From positions 1-64,000 of the forward strand of contig CALXQM010000018.1 in assembly GCA_944390765.1 (NCBI GenBank): a stretch of 64,000 nucleotides of DNA, given 5' to 3'. The position numbers were made by a program, and so were the translations under genes. Source of the DNA: an uncultured Alphaproteobacteria bacterium (GTDB lineage Bacteria > Pseudomonadota > Alphaproteobacteria > UBA3830). The number at the start of each line of letters is the position of its first letter. The stretch's first letter is position 1. This document shows positions 53,998 through 63,401 of the stretch, in pieces. The notes under the pieces are model-generated. The model made no database searches and was not told the DNA's origin. It was given only the letters and a program-made list of their open reading frames with translations.

Positions 53998-56475
53998 TTA
54001 CATTTTTAGATATTTTCCTGTAATACTTTTTTCATTAGAGATAATCTCATTTAACGTTCCGTATGCTATAATTTCGCCTCCTTGTTCTCCTCCATATGGT
54101 CCCATGTCAATTATATAATCAGCATTTTTTATTAAATCTAAATCATGCTCAATTACTATAACGGTTGCTCCGCGCTCTATTAATTTTTGAAATACACTTA
54201 CTAATGTACTTACATCTCTTGGATGTAATCCGATTGACGGTTCATCAAAAATAAATATTGAATCATTTTGATTTTTATCTATATCCATTGACAATTTTAA
54301 TCTTTGAGCTTCTCCGCCAGATAATGCCGGAGTAGATTCACCAAGAGTTAAGTATCCTAATCCTAAATCCAATAATATCTGTAATTTGTTATTTATTTTT
54401 TTTATGCCTGAAAATTTGTTTAATGCCTCTTCAATCGTCAATGCCATAATATTTTTTATTGATAATTTATTATACTTTATTTCGTCTACGTCATTTGAAT
54501 ATCTAAGACCATTACATTGGGGACAAACCATCTCTATATCAGGTAAGAATTGTACATCCATTGAAATTATTCCTGTTCCATCGCAATTTTTACACCTAAG
54601 TTTTCCCGTATTATAAGAAAAATCATTTATTTTATAATGTAATTCTTTTGATTTTTCTAAACTACTATATAAATATCTGATATCATCTAGAATGCCACTA
54701 TATGTGGCCACAGTACTTCTGATGTTATTACCTATTGGAGTTGCGTCGATTAGGTGTATTTTTTTTATATTAGTAGCTTCAATAAATTTTACATGTGCAG
54801 GTAAAATTTCATTGTTTATTACTGCCTTTACTGCAGGATACAAGCTTTCTAGAATAGCTGTAGTTTTTCCACTTCCACTAACTCCAGTAACTGCTGTTAA
54901 TCGACCTTTAGGAATCCTGAAATTGAGAGATTTAACGGTATGGATAGGAGATGTTTCAATTTGTATACTTCCGAATTTAAACAAATCCTCTTTTTTTGCC
55001 TTTTCTCTAACGATAGTTACTGCTTGATTTGATAAATATTTGCCTATCAATGAATTTTTGTTATTTCTTATTTCATCAATAGTTCCTTTAGAAACAACTT
55101 GTCCTCCATGTACCCCAGCACTGGGACCTATTTCTATTATATAATCTGCTGTTGACAAAATTCGGGTATCATGATCAACTAAAATAACGGAATTTCCATC
55201 TTTAATTAATGTATTCATAACACTTATCAGTCCATCTATATTAGATGGATGTAATCCAATCGATGGTTCATCTAAAACATATAAAACTCCAGTAGTATGA
55301 TTCCTTAATGTTCTAGCTAGTTGTACCCTTTGTAATTCTCCAGTAGATAAAGTTGCACTTGCTCTATCCAGTGAAATATAACTTAATCCTAAATCGAGAA
55401 GGGCGTTTGCATTATCCATAAATTCTTCAGAGATTGAATTAGCAATTTCTTTTAATTCTCCTGGTAAATTACTAATAATCTGAGGAATCCAATTAACTAA
55501 CTCGCCTAATGTTTTTTTTGTTGTTGTTTCTAAATTTAAACCATTTAATAATGTAGAATTAGCTCTTCTATTTAATCTTGAACCATTACATTCTGGACAA
55601 ATTTGAGTAGATAAGTACTTATTAATCCTATCTAATCCTTTTTCAGATTCAGCTTTTTTTAAAGCTTCTTCTACTGCTTTATAAGCATTTCTATAAGTAC
55701 AATTTAGCTCGAAAATTTTCCCATTTTTAGATGGAATTGCAATATATTTGTTTACTTCTTCTCCGAAATAGACAATTTGCTTTTCTTTATCTGTAAGATT
55801 TTTAAATGGAATATCTACTCTTACCCCTAGCTCCTCTGCAACACGATACATCCATGAAATACCAAACATATTCCATGGTTCAACTGCTCCTTCTTTAATA
55901 GTTTTTGACTCATCTGGAACTAATTTAGTAATGTCTACATTTCTGATAAAACCTGTTCCGGTACATTTTGAGCAAGCTCCATCACTATTAAATGCGTATT
56001 CTTCAGCACCTAATCCCCAAAATTCATTTCCACAATTAGGACAAATAAGTTTTAATTCTCTAGCCACATTTAAAGATGGTTCTAAATAATATCCACATGA
56101 ACATCTATAACTGCCACATCTAGAATATAATAGCCTTATTGAATTTAATAATTCAGTTGATGTTCCGAATGTGCTTCTAATTCCTGGTACATTTGGTCTT
56201 TGGTGTAAAGCAAGAGCTGCTGGAATATATTCTATACTATCCACTTTTGCTTTTTCACTTTGTGTTATTCTGCGTCTAGTGTAAGTAGAAAGGGATTCTA
56301 AATATCTTCTAGACCCTTCAGAATATAATACCCCTAAAGCAAGTGAAGATTTGCCACTTCCAGAAACTCCAGAAATAGCAACAATTTTGCCTAAAGGTAT
56401 ATCTATATCAATATTTTTTAAATTATGTACTTTAGCGCCACGAATTTTTATACAATTTTGTTTAAAAAAATCCAT
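53998..56475 (-). CDS. Short UvrA paralogue (UvrA2-type ABC ATPase)
   Basis: About 825 residues from the ATG at 56475; the longer frame begins at a TTG. Two ABC modules are complete: Walker A GVSGSGKSSLAL and GVSGSGKTTAIL, signatures STGELQRVQLARTL and LSGGEAQRLKL, Walker B VLDEPSIGLHP and IFDEPSIGLHP. Zinc-type Cys pairs are present (CPNCG, CSKCTGTG, CPECNG, CKNCDGTG, CPQCNG). Normal UvrA has about 940 residues; the missing part maps to the UvrB-binding domain after the first Walker A. GSRRYLESLSTYTRRR fits the short class linked to DNA-drug resistance in Gram-positives and Bacteroidetes. It may not serve standard excision repair and may be acquired. Confidence 0.88.
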   Translation of the reverse strand: MDFFKQNCIKIRGAKVHNLKNIDIDIPLGKIVAISGVSGSGKSSLALGVLYSEGSRRYLESLSTYTRRRITQSEKAKVDSIEYIPAALALHQRPNVPGIRSTFGTSTELLNSIRLLYSRCGSYRCSCGYYLEPSLNVARELKLICPNCGNEFWGLGAEEYAFNSDGACSKCTGTGFIRNVDITKLVPDESKTIKEGAVEPWNMFGISWMYRVAEELGVRVDIPFKNLTDKEKQIVYFGEEVNKYIAIPSKNGKIFELNCTYRNAYKAVEEALKKAESEKGLDRINKYLSTQICPECNGSRLNRRANSTLLNGLNLETTTKKTLGELVNWIPQIISNLPGELKEIANSISEEFMDNANALLDLGLSYISLDRASATLSTGELQRVQLARTLRNHTTGVLYVLDEPSIGLHPSNIDGLISVMNTLIKDGNSVILVDHDTRILSTADYIIEIGPSAGVHGGQVVSKGTIDEIRNNKNSLIGKYLSNQAVTIVREKAKKEDLFKFGSIQIETSPIHTVKSLNFRIPKGRLTAVTGVSGSGKTTAILESLYPAVKAVINNEILPAHVKFIEATNIKKIHLIDATPIGNNIRSTVATYSGILDDIRYLYSSLEKSKELHYKINDFSYNTGKLRCKNCDGTGIISMDVQFLPDIEMVCPQCNGLRYSNDVDEIKYNKLSIKNIMALTIEEALNKFSGIKKINNKLQILLDLGLGYLTLGESTPALSGGEAQRLKLSMDIDKNQNDSIFIFDEPSIGLHPRDVSTLVSVFQKLIERGATVIVIEHDLDLIKNADYIIDMGPYGGEQGGEIIAYGTLNEIISNEKSITGKYLKM

Positions 56476-56608
56476 AATAGAATAATTATATGATAATATA
56501 TACTGAGAGAGCAAGTGTTAAATAACTAGTGAAAGGTTACAAAGATATAAAATCTAACACATTAATCATAAATATAAATAATGTATATAAACCATTAGGC
56601 TATCTTAA

Positions 56609-57226
56609 TTATAATATATTAATTTCGTCAGAATTAAAATCAATTTTGTGTAAAACTTTTGCGCCATCAGCTTGCACTCTGATAGAAATATATGATTTAT
56701 CAAATAAGCTTTTAAATCTAAAAAACAAATAATCACGACAACATATAGCAGTTTTAGGTATAGTGGAACATGGAGGAAAACCTGAATTCCTTATCATTAA
56801 TACAAACGATAAAGTATCATGATTGTGAAGTAAAATATTAAGTATAGAATTACTATATACAGGATTATCAACACCATAAATATATTGTAGAGCTGATACT
56901 TCAGAATGAAATAATGGAGAACTTTTTCCTAAAATTGAATGTTTACAAGGAATACCGACATTTGTAATATTCTGATCTGTTGTGTAAGCTTTTGCAATAA
57001 AGTTATATTGACAAATATAATGATAATTATTCATCCTATCTTTAATGATTAAAGCAACTGTGCTCGCATGATTAATACCTACTGTTATGTCAACTACAGG
57101 AGAAAGCATATCATAAAATTCAATAACCTTACCCGCTTTATATTGCCAACCAAGCGGAATGTTTATTTGTGCTCCAAATAAACTAACAGTACTTAAAAAC
57201 AAAAATAATCTAATAAGAAAAAACAA
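56609..57226 (-). CDS. Exported protein of unknown function, second of pair
   Basis: 205 residues if it starts at the TTG at 57226; GAAAG upstream is only a weak ribosome site. The signal peptide is MFFLIRLFLFLSTVSLFGA, with likely cleavage before QINIPLG. The mature protein has beta-like strands (VDITVGINHASTVALII) and several cysteines (CKHSILG, CSTIPKTAICC). No family is recognised. The stop of the upstream exported gene is 14 bases away on the same strand, so the two are a pair. Confidence 0.6.
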   Translation of the reverse strand: MFFLIRLFLFLSTVSLFGAQINIPLGWQYKAGKVIEFYDMLSPVVDITVGINHASTVALIIKDRMNNYHYICQYNFIAKAYTTDQNITNVGIPCKHSILGKSSPLFHSEVSALQYIYGVDNPVYSNSILNILLHNHDTLSFVLMIRNSGFPPCSTIPKTAICCRDYLFFRFKSLFDKSYISIRVQADGAKVLHKIDFNSDEINIL

Positions 57227-57240
57227 AATTATTCTTTCAG

Positions 57241-57726
57241 CTATATGTCCTTAAATATTGTATTCAAAAAAACAGCAGAATTGACCGGCTCTTTTTTAAG
57301 ATTGTTTACATTTATTTCTACTATTGATGATAAATAATTCCACTGCGTCCACAACTGACCTAATAAAATTACTTTTACAAAATCTTTTGCGTTATACGAA
57401 GTATCATATGGCGTATCAGTTTTTTTATATACATTATTAACTTTAGTATAAATCTTTTCCAATTCTTTCTGTATATTATTAACATTATCGCCTTTAAAAT
57501 ATAATGAATTGTTTCTTACATTTAAATTATGAAATACCTTATTAATTTTTATGATCTTATCAGTTCCTTTTTTAAAAGAAGAATCTGCAACATTCTCAGC
57601 AATTTGAACTAAACAGTCCGGAGCATTTCCATATTCAGCAACTAATTCTTTATTAAAAGATTCGGGTATCATTGACATTACATTACCTAGAGTGATATAG
57701 CATAAAAACAGTACTTTCTTTATCAT
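57241..57726 (-). CDS. Small exported helical protein, first of pair
   Basis: 161 residues from the ATG at 57726, set by GGATGGAG eight bases upstream; a TTG at 57744 would add six residues. The signal peptide is MIKKVLFLCYITLGNVMSM. The mature part is helical with one Cys and a Tyr-rich central segment (IYTKVNNVYKKTDTPYDTSY). No family is recognised. It leads the 56609-57226 gene and starts 83 bases from ruvX. Confidence 0.65.
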   Translation of the reverse strand: MIKKVLFLCYITLGNVMSMIPESFNKELVAEYGNAPDCLVQIAENVADSSFKKGTDKIIKINKVFHNLNVRNNSLYFKGDNVNNIQKELEKIYTKVNNVYKKTDTPYDTSYNAKDFVKVILLGQLWTQWNYLSSIVEINVNNLKKEPVNSAVFLNTIFKDI

Positions 57727-57808
57727 AAACACAACTCCATCCAATTAACCTCTCTATAAAGGTATCATATAAACTTATTTATCTAATTAAAATTTTACTC
57801 TAGAATTA

Positions 57809-58315
57809 CTAATTAGAATATGAATTATTAATAGTTTTATTTCTATTCAAAAAATCTAAAGCACCTTGTAAAATATATACAGCTGCATTTTTATCTATAA
57901 CTTTTTTACGTTTTTTTCGAGACATATTCGCTTGAATTAAAATATTATCAACAACACATGTAGAAAATCTCTCATCCCATCGGCAGAAAGAAACATTTAT
58001 AGTATTTTTTAGTTCCAATATAAAATTTAAAACTTTTTCACATTGATGACCAGGTAATCCATTCATTTGTATGGGCCAGCCGAATATAATTGCTCCTACC
58101 TTGTAACTTTTAGAAATTTTTTGAATTTCATCAATATCTATATAAATTTTATCTTTACGGTGAATAGTAGTAATGCCCGAAGCTATTTTCAGATTTCTAT
58201 CTGAAATTGAAACACCGATATTTTTATCTCCTACATCTAACCCTAAGATTGTTTGCTTATTATTTATTAATTCCAATATGTTCAAATCTTTTAGTTCTGT
58301 TATAAAAAAATCCAC
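57809..58315 (-). CDS. ruvX: RuvX/YqgF family resolvase-like nuclease
   Basis: 168 residues from a GTG at 58315, supported by AAAGGG seven bases upstream. The RNase-H fold shows ILGLDVGDKNIGVSISD with the first catalytic Asp, IIFGWPIQMNGLPG, and WDERFSTCVVDNIL with the second acidic pair. The family processes 16S rRNA ends and was first proposed to act on Holliday junctions. The N-terminus carries 22 extra residues. It is divergent from a small gene before pyk. Confidence 0.9.
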   Translation of the reverse strand: MDFFITELKDLNILELINNKQTILGLDVGDKNIGVSISDRNLKIASGITTIHRKDKIYIDIDEIQKISKSYKVGAIIFGWPIQMNGLPGHQCEKVLNFILELKNTINVSFCRWDERFSTCVVDNILIQANMSRKKRKKVIDKNAAVYILQGALDFLNRNKTINNSYSN

Positions 58316-58382
58316 GTTTTAACCCTTTATTAAATTCATCATATATACAATGCAAATATTTTAATAGGGTGGAAACGTAGAA

Positions 58383-58589
58383 ATGTTATCAAAACAGTCT
58401 ATAGATATGTTGATTGATCTGGTTGAAATAAAATTAAGCGCTATTATCGTTCAAGATAAAGATGATATTCGTGAGGTATTAAAACTAAAAAGATGTCGTA
58501 GTGAATTAATTGATTCTAAGAGATTAATAGTAAGAAATAGACATGCTAGTAATGAAAATAAAATTAATGATATAAGAACTTCTTACTAA
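58383..58589 (+). CDS. Small helical protein upstream of pyk
   Basis: 68 residues. GGTGG precedes the ATG by about nine bases. It is a two-helix protein (MLSKQSIDMLIDLVEIKLSA, then DDIREVLKLKRCRSEL), charged and without signal. I recall similar short proteins near pyk in other alphaproteobacteria but cannot name a family. It starts the pyk transcript, 114 bases ahead of the enzyme. Confidence 0.65.
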   Translation: MLSKQSIDMLIDLVEIKLSAIIVQDKDDIREVLKLKRCRSELIDSKRLIVRNRHASNENKINDIRTSY

Positions 58590-58703
58590 GATATTAATTT
58601 AATTATTATTTTTTTATTTAAGAGTTTTTATATAATTAATAATATCTAGACAGAACAGAAAATAAGTTATAGGTTATTGAAAGTATTGGCTGGAGACATA
58701 AAA

Positions 58704-60092
58704 ATGAAACGTAGCGGAAAAATAGTCGCGACTATTGGACCATCAAGTAATAGTTTAGAAGCAATAGAAAAACTATTTTTGTGTGGGGTCAATGTATTTA
58801 GATTAAATTTTTCACATGGTAGTCACGAAGGGCATAACTTTGTGTATAATGCCATTAGAAATATTGGTAAAAAACTTAATATTTGCCCTACAATTCTGGC
58901 TGACTTGCAAGGACCAAAGCTTCGTGTAGGAATATTTGAAAATGATAAGATTATATTAGAAAAAGGGGATATATTTAGACTTGATTTAGATCCTACTCCT
59001 GGTAATACTAGAAGAGTGAATCTTCCTCATCCTGAAATTCTACAAGCTTTAACTGTTGGTACTACGTTATTACTTGATGATGGGAAATTACGTTTTGAAG
59101 TTACGTCAGCTAACGAAGCATTTGCTGAAGTCAAGGTAAAGGTAGGCGGATGTCTTTCTAATCGCAAAGGAGTAAACGTCCCTCAGGTCATGTTACCAAT
59201 TCCTGCTCTTACTGAAAAAGATAAAAGAGATTTAGATTTTGCATTAAATCTTGGTGTGGATTGGATTGCCCTATCTTTTGTTCAAAGAGTAGAAGACGTA
59301 GAACAAACCAAACAAATTATAAAAGATCGAGCTAAAGTTATGTCTAAAATTGAAAAACCTTTAGCAGTATCCGCTATTGAACCTATTGCTCAAATTTCTG
59401 ATGGAATTATGGTTGCTAGAGGAGATTTAGGAGTTGAAATGAATCCAGAGGAAATTCCTTGTATCCAAAGATTAATTATTAATACTTGTCATCGACTAGG
59501 TAAGCCAGTAGTAGTTGCTACCCAAATGCTTGAGTCAATGATTGATTCTCCAAGTCCAACGAGAGCTGAAGTATCGGATATTGCGAATGCAGTATATTCG
59601 GGTGCTGATGCAACTATGCTTTCTGCAGAGTCTGCTTCAGGAAAATATCCATTTGAAGCTGTTGAGATGATGGATAAGATTATACGGACAACTGAAAAAG
59701 ATCCGTCATGTATTAGAAGAATAGAAGAGGATACTCAATTACCACATCAAACTGTTCTAGATGCCAAATGTATGTCAGCAAAAGAAATGGCTAAATTTGC
59801 TCCAGCTGCTTGTATAGTTATGTTTACGGATTCATTTGAAAGTATTTCTAGATGTTCAAGATTAAGACCTTGTTGCCCTATTATTTTAGTAACAAGTTCA
59901 AAACAATTGGCATATAGTGCAGGAATGTTAAATGGAGTTTACTCTAAGATATCTAAAAAAGAGTTTAATATTGATAAAATTTGTAGTTCAGCGATAGCTA
60001 TAGCGAAAGATTTAGGGTTCGCTTCTATTGGTGAAAATATAGTTGTAATAAATGATATTGATGATAATTCTGTACATTGTTTAAAAATATAA
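58704..60092 (+). CDS. pyk: Pyruvate kinase
   Basis: 462 residues from the ATG at 58704, set by GGAG nine bases upstream; a TTG at 58677 would add nine residues. It converts phosphoenolpyruvate and ADP to pyruvate and ATP. The start MKRSGKIVATIGPSS is canonical. Later motifs are LDDGKLRFEV, LSFVQRVEDV, SKIEKPLAV and VARGDLGVEMNPEEIP with the K+/Mg2+ site, and VATQMLESM. The regulatory C-domain is complete. Its presence suggests glycolysis at least in the lower part is retained. Confidence 0.97.
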   Translation: MKRSGKIVATIGPSSNSLEAIEKLFLCGVNVFRLNFSHGSHEGHNFVYNAIRNIGKKLNICPTILADLQGPKLRVGIFENDKIILEKGDIFRLDLDPTPGNTRRVNLPHPEILQALTVGTTLLLDDGKLRFEVTSANEAFAEVKVKVGGCLSNRKGVNVPQVMLPIPALTEKDKRDLDFALNLGVDWIALSFVQRVEDVEQTKQIIKDRAKVMSKIEKPLAVSAIEPIAQISDGIMVARGDLGVEMNPEEIPCIQRLIINTCHRLGKPVVVATQMLESMIDSPSPTRAEVSDIANAVYSGADATMLSAESASGKYPFEAVEMMDKIIRTTEKDPSCIRRIEEDTQLPHQTVLDAKCMSAKEMAKFAPAACIVMFTDSFESISRCSRLRPCCPIILVTSSKQLAYSAGMLNGVYSKISKKEFNIDKICSSAIAIAKDLGFASIGENIVVINDIDDNSVHCLKI

Positions 60093-60124
60093 ATTAGATG
60101 GAGGGCTATAAAGCTTTTTTCTTT

Positions 60125-60829
60125 ATGAAAAAATTTATTGTATTTATTTGCTTTTTATTTAGTAGTATAACGGCTGATGTAAAAAAGCCTATAGAAAATA
60201 AACAGATAAGTAAAAATATAGAGGAAAAGCAAATTGATACTGGTGATTCATTTTATGAGCATTTAAAAAATATAGATATCCCTAATGATTTTAATTTGCC
60301 TGAAATTATTTTAGGGAATGCTAATGCACCGCATACACTAATTATCTATACCTCTTTTTCCTGTCCTTTATGTCGTAAATTTCACCAAAATGAGCTTCCT
60401 AATTTAAATGAGTTTGTAAATAATGGTATTTTAAAAATTTATTTTCGTAATTATTTAGATGATATGGCTGCATTAGAATCCTCTATTTTGATGAGAGCAT
60501 TTGCTGATAAAAATAATAATAAAATAGATGTTTATCAAAAAGTTTATAAAAAAATTTATGCTGAACAAGCATCTTGGTTAAAATCATCTAATCCAAGAGA
60601 ATTTTTGATAAAGATGTTTAAAGATTTAGGTTTTTTAGAACAACACATTGAAGAATGCCTTAATATAAGAAGTAAAACGTATATACGCTTTGCTGCGGGA
60701 CTAATGAAAGAACAGCAGAGGGCGATGCATCAATGGAAGATAGATTCTGTTCCAGCGTTTATTCTTGATGATGAAGTTTATATAGGATTTATTTCAGCTA
60801 AAGATATTTCTAAAAAATTACACAATTAG
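60125..60829 (+). CDS. DsbA-like exported thiol-disulfide oxidoreductase
   Basis: 234 residues from the ATG at 60125, chosen for its signal peptide (MKKFIVFICFLFSSITAD); a frame start at 60098 would add nine residues before it. The thioredoxin fold (residues about 55-234) carries the redox motif CPLC in SFSCPLCRKFHQNELP and the cis-proline region VPAFILDDEVYIGF. It belongs to the DsbA/DsbG/BdbD-type group of periplasmic oxidases. It probably oxidises exported Cys proteins, such as those at 45.9 and 57 kb. It starts 32 bases after pyk. Confidence 0.85.
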   Translation: MKKFIVFICFLFSSITADVKKPIENKQISKNIEEKQIDTGDSFYEHLKNIDIPNDFNLPEIILGNANAPHTLIIYTSFSCPLCRKFHQNELPNLNEFVNNGILKIYFRNYLDDMAALESSILMRAFADKNNNKIDVYQKVYKKIYAEQASWLKSSNPREFLIKMFKDLGFLEQHIEECLNIRSKTYIRFAAGLMKEQQRAMHQWKIDSVPAFILDDEVYIGFISAKDISKKLHN

Positions 60830-60830
60830 T

Positions 60831-61136
60831 TTAGTTAGGATATTCTTGTATTACTCTTATAGCTACAAATGTTTTATTTCCTAAATAATCATTTATAGCA
60901 TTTATTATTTTTAAAGAATTATGTTGTGTTTCTATAGCGCAAGTTCCTTTTACTTTAATAAGCAAGACATTGCCATTTGTCATATTAATGACTTTAACAG
61001 GTTCTGAAATTTCAGCAGTATCATTCCCTACGATTTGTTTCCATTTTAAGAAAATATCTGAAAAAGGATAATTTTGTTTCTCACTAAATAATAAGTTCTT
61101 AACTAGGTTATCTAAAGGTTTCATATCATCAATCAA
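60831..61136 (-). CDS. DciA-like (DUF721) protein
   Basis: 101 residues. The KH-like DUF721/DciA pattern is seen in FLKWKQIVGNDTAEISEPV and GNVLLIKVKGTCAIETQHNS. DciA helps load the replicative helicase where DnaC is absent. It is shorter than many members (about 150), lacking a long C-terminal tail. It overlaps the HAD gene by eight bases and converges on the DsbA-like gene with one base between. Confidence 0.78.
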   Translation of the reverse strand: MIDDMKPLDNLVKNLLFSEKQNYPFSDIFLKWKQIVGNDTAEISEPVKVINMTNGNVLLIKVKGTCAIETQHNSLKIINAINDYLGNKTFVAIRVIQEYPN

Positions 61137-61662
61137 TTAGTAAATATTTCATATTCTTAAGACTTTTTATTACTTTTGAATTTGGAGAAACAACTAAACA
61201 TTGTTTAGCCTTTTTCCAAACAGGAATGTCATCGATAGAATTACCAACATAAATAAAGCCTTTATTTCCAAATACTTGTTCTAATTTTTGAGCCTTATTT
61301 TTAGCGATAAGATTGTTGTTTTGATTACTCGCAAAGACATCTGAAAAAATTTTCAAATAATCCGCAATCTGATTAGCATACTTCACTGTACTGCCTGTTG
61401 CTAAAAATAATTCATATCCTTCTCTTTTTTTAATTTTTAGAAACATCAAAAGATTATTGTTGTAATCCAATTCCGATGGAGTAATATCTATATATTGTGA
61501 TATACGATATTTCGTATAAGCTATACCGTAACATAACCAATATATCAATTTAAATATATGGATAACACCACTACTCATAAATTTTAAGGCTGTTTCTATA
61601 GAAATGTCATTTCTAATAAGCGTTCCATCTAAATCTACACAGATAGGAAGTTTTTCTTTCAT
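61129..61662 (-). CDS. HAD-family hydrolase, stand-alone UbiA-companion type
   Basis: 177 residues. The HAD motifs are ICVDLDGTLIRND (Asp nucleophile), FLATGST, a Lys region (AKNKAQKLE) and GNSIDDIPVWKKA for Mg2+. The insertion (GVIHIFKLIYWLCYGIAYTK) is hydrophobic and resembles the N-terminal HAD domain of HAD-UbiA prenyltransferase fusions. Here no prenyltransferase part follows. It overlaps grpE by four bases and the DciA-like gene by eight, so all three are coupled. A phosphatase for a prenyl or glycolipid phosphate is a guess from the family. Confidence 0.78.
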   Translation of the reverse strand: MKEKLPICVDLDGTLIRNDISIETALKFMSSGVIHIFKLIYWLCYGIAYTKYRISQYIDITPSELDYNNNLLMFLKIKKREGYELFLATGSTVKYANQIADYLKIFSDVFASNQNNNLIAKNKAQKLEQVFGNKGFIYVGNSIDDIPVWKKAKQCLVVSPNSKVIKSLKNMKYLLID

Positions 61663-62219
61663 TTTTTGGAAACACTTACCATTGTTGGCCTTAATAATCT
61701 ATCGTTATATCGATATCCTGTTTGAAGAATTTTTACAATGGAGCCAGCAGGATGATTTTTATCTTCTACTTCACACATAGCCTGATGATATTCATGATTA
61801 AAATTATCTCCTTCGGATACTTCTATTTTGGATATTCCATATTTTTTAAATGTAGACAATAATTCCTTTTCACAAAGAGAAATTCCATCAAAATATGCCT
61901 TTAAATTTGAATCTTTTTCGACTTTTTCTTTCAATGAATCAAATCCCATGTTAATTCTTTCAAAATTATCTAATACAGAAAGTAAATCCTTTGCAAAACT
62001 TTTATTTGAGTATTTAATTGCTTCTTCTTTTTCTTTTTCAAGACGCTTTCTAGTATTCTCCATTTCTGCAGTTTTTCGTAATAATGCATCTTTTAATACA
62101 GATATCTGTTCAGTTAACTCTATAGACAAATCTTTCTGTTCTTTATTATCTATAGCTTCTGCTTCTTCTTTTTTTTCTAAATTATCATTTTCACAGTGAA
62201 TATTTTTATCTTTTGACAT
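61659..62219 (-). CDS. grpE: Nucleotide exchange factor GrpE
   Basis: 186 residues from the ATG at 62219; CGGGA eight bases upstream and family length support it, while the frame reaches 62276. It frees ADP from DnaK. The N-terminus is acidic and disordered, then a long coiled coil (AEMENTRKRLEKEKEEAIKY) and the beta domain ending TGYRYNDRLLRPTMVSVSK, a family signature. dnaK and hrcA are not adjacent. It leads a small operon with the HAD and DciA-like genes. Confidence 0.95.
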   Translation of the reverse strand: MSKDKNIHCENDNLEKKEEAEAIDNKEQKDLSIELTEQISVLKDALLRKTAEMENTRKRLEKEKEEAIKYSNKSFAKDLLSVLDNFERINMGFDSLKEKVEKDSNLKAYFDGISLCEKELLSTFKKYGISKIEVSEGDNFNHEYHQAMCEVEDKNHPAGSIVKILQTGYRYNDRLLRPTMVSVSKK

Positions 62220-62348
62220 AACTAAATTCCCGATAATTGATGTTCTCATTTTAGAAGATATATATTTAATAATCAACCTTACAGAATACTAATTTAAATT
62301 GAACTTATTAGAGTATATGAGTATACTGCATTAGAAATTGGAGTATAA

Positions 62349-63401
62349 ATGCGAAGTTTTTTAAACTTTATTTTTTTTAAAATCTTAAGTACAACAATAT
62401 ATTCGACTGTTGCTTTAACTTTTTGTGCCTGGATTATCCAATCTTCAAGATATTTAAATATTTTAAATAATACAAATATAAGTCTTGCTTATTTTTTTAA
62501 ATTTACATCATTTTTATCTATAGATATTATTGCTTTTATTCTCCCAATATCCTTATCTGTTTCAGCCGCTTTTGTTTATCATAGACTTGTGGAATCAAAT
62601 CAAATTCTTGTTTTACAGTCTTCAGGTTTAGCACTTCAAAAACTAATAAAACCATTAATATATTTAGTTATTTTGTGCTCTGGATATTTATATTTGAGCG
62701 CATCTTTTATTTCTCCACTTGCTTGGCGTGAATTCAGGCAAATGGAATATAATATAAAAAACAACATACAACCACCCAATAGTGCAGGGTTAATCTTCTC
62801 AAATAGTAATTTTTCTGTCTATGCACAAAAATATCTTGGAGATTTTTTTTTCGGTAATATATTTGTAATTGATTCTAGAAATCCTTTGAAAGGATATACA
62901 TTTTTTTCAAAATTAGGAACAATAAGTAATAATACTTTATCTCTAACGGATGGAGAACGTATAGAAATAGATTATCAAACTCATAAAAGCGCAGTTACTA
63001 CTTTTAGTTCATATACATATAATCTTAGAGATATCATTCAGACACAAAGTATAAGAAATAACCCAAATGAAAAATTTTTAAATCAACTATTAATTGATAT
63101 TCCTGATAATCAGGCTAAAACTTTAGAACAAAAAGCTTTGTTTCATCAGAAAATTTTATCTCCTATACTCGCATGGGTTTTTTCATTAATCGCTTTCTTT
63201 TTAGTTGCTCTTGCACCTTATGTTAGAAAAATTAAGTATTCTAGAATATCAATTTTAGTTGTTTTCATAATCTTAATAGAAGGGATTTTCCTATCATTAG
63301 TAAATATTTCGGTTACTAATCCATTATTTTCTTATATCAATTACGTTTTTATTATATTCATTTTGTTTCTTTCTATTATATTAGTAAAGGAACAGCAATG
63401 A
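62349..63401 (+). CDS. lptF: LPS export permease LptF
   Basis: 350 residues, at the short end for the family. It forms the inner-membrane LPS extractor with LptG and LptB2. Helices lie near residues 14-32, 50-75 and 95-115, then a periplasmic beta domain (about 120-255), then helices 272-345. VYHRLVESNQILVLQSSGLA is the coupling-helix region with conserved Ser-Gly. The ATGA overlap with lptG couples the two. This gene completes the transport set begun at lptC/A and lptB. Confidence 0.92.
   Translation: MRSFLNFIFFKILSTTIYSTVALTFCAWIIQSSRYLNILNNTNISLAYFFKFTSFLSIDIIAFILPISLSVSAAFVYHRLVESNQILVLQSSGLALQKLIKPLIYLVILCSGYLYLSASFISPLAWREFRQMEYNIKNNIQPPNSAGLIFSNSNFSVYAQKYLGDFFFGNIFVIDSRNPLKGYTFFSKLGTISNNTLSLTDGERIEIDYQTHKSAVTTFSSYTYNLRDIIQTQSIRNNPNEKFLNQLLIDIPDNQAKTLEQKALFHQKILSPILAWVFSLIAFFLVALAPYVRKIKYSRISILVVFIILIEGIFLSLVNISVTNPLFSYINYVFIIFILFLSIILVKEQQ

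Noticed and set aside
54692-55027. Long antisense frames inside the UvrA-like gene, and similar ones inside glmU, lepA, mutS and typA
   Set aside because: They are shadows of real genes on the other strand, with no ribosome sites or recognised products.
56529-56732. 67-residue plus-strand frame between the UvrA-like gene and the exported pair
   Set aside because: It overlaps a better minus-strand gene and shows no recognisable feature.
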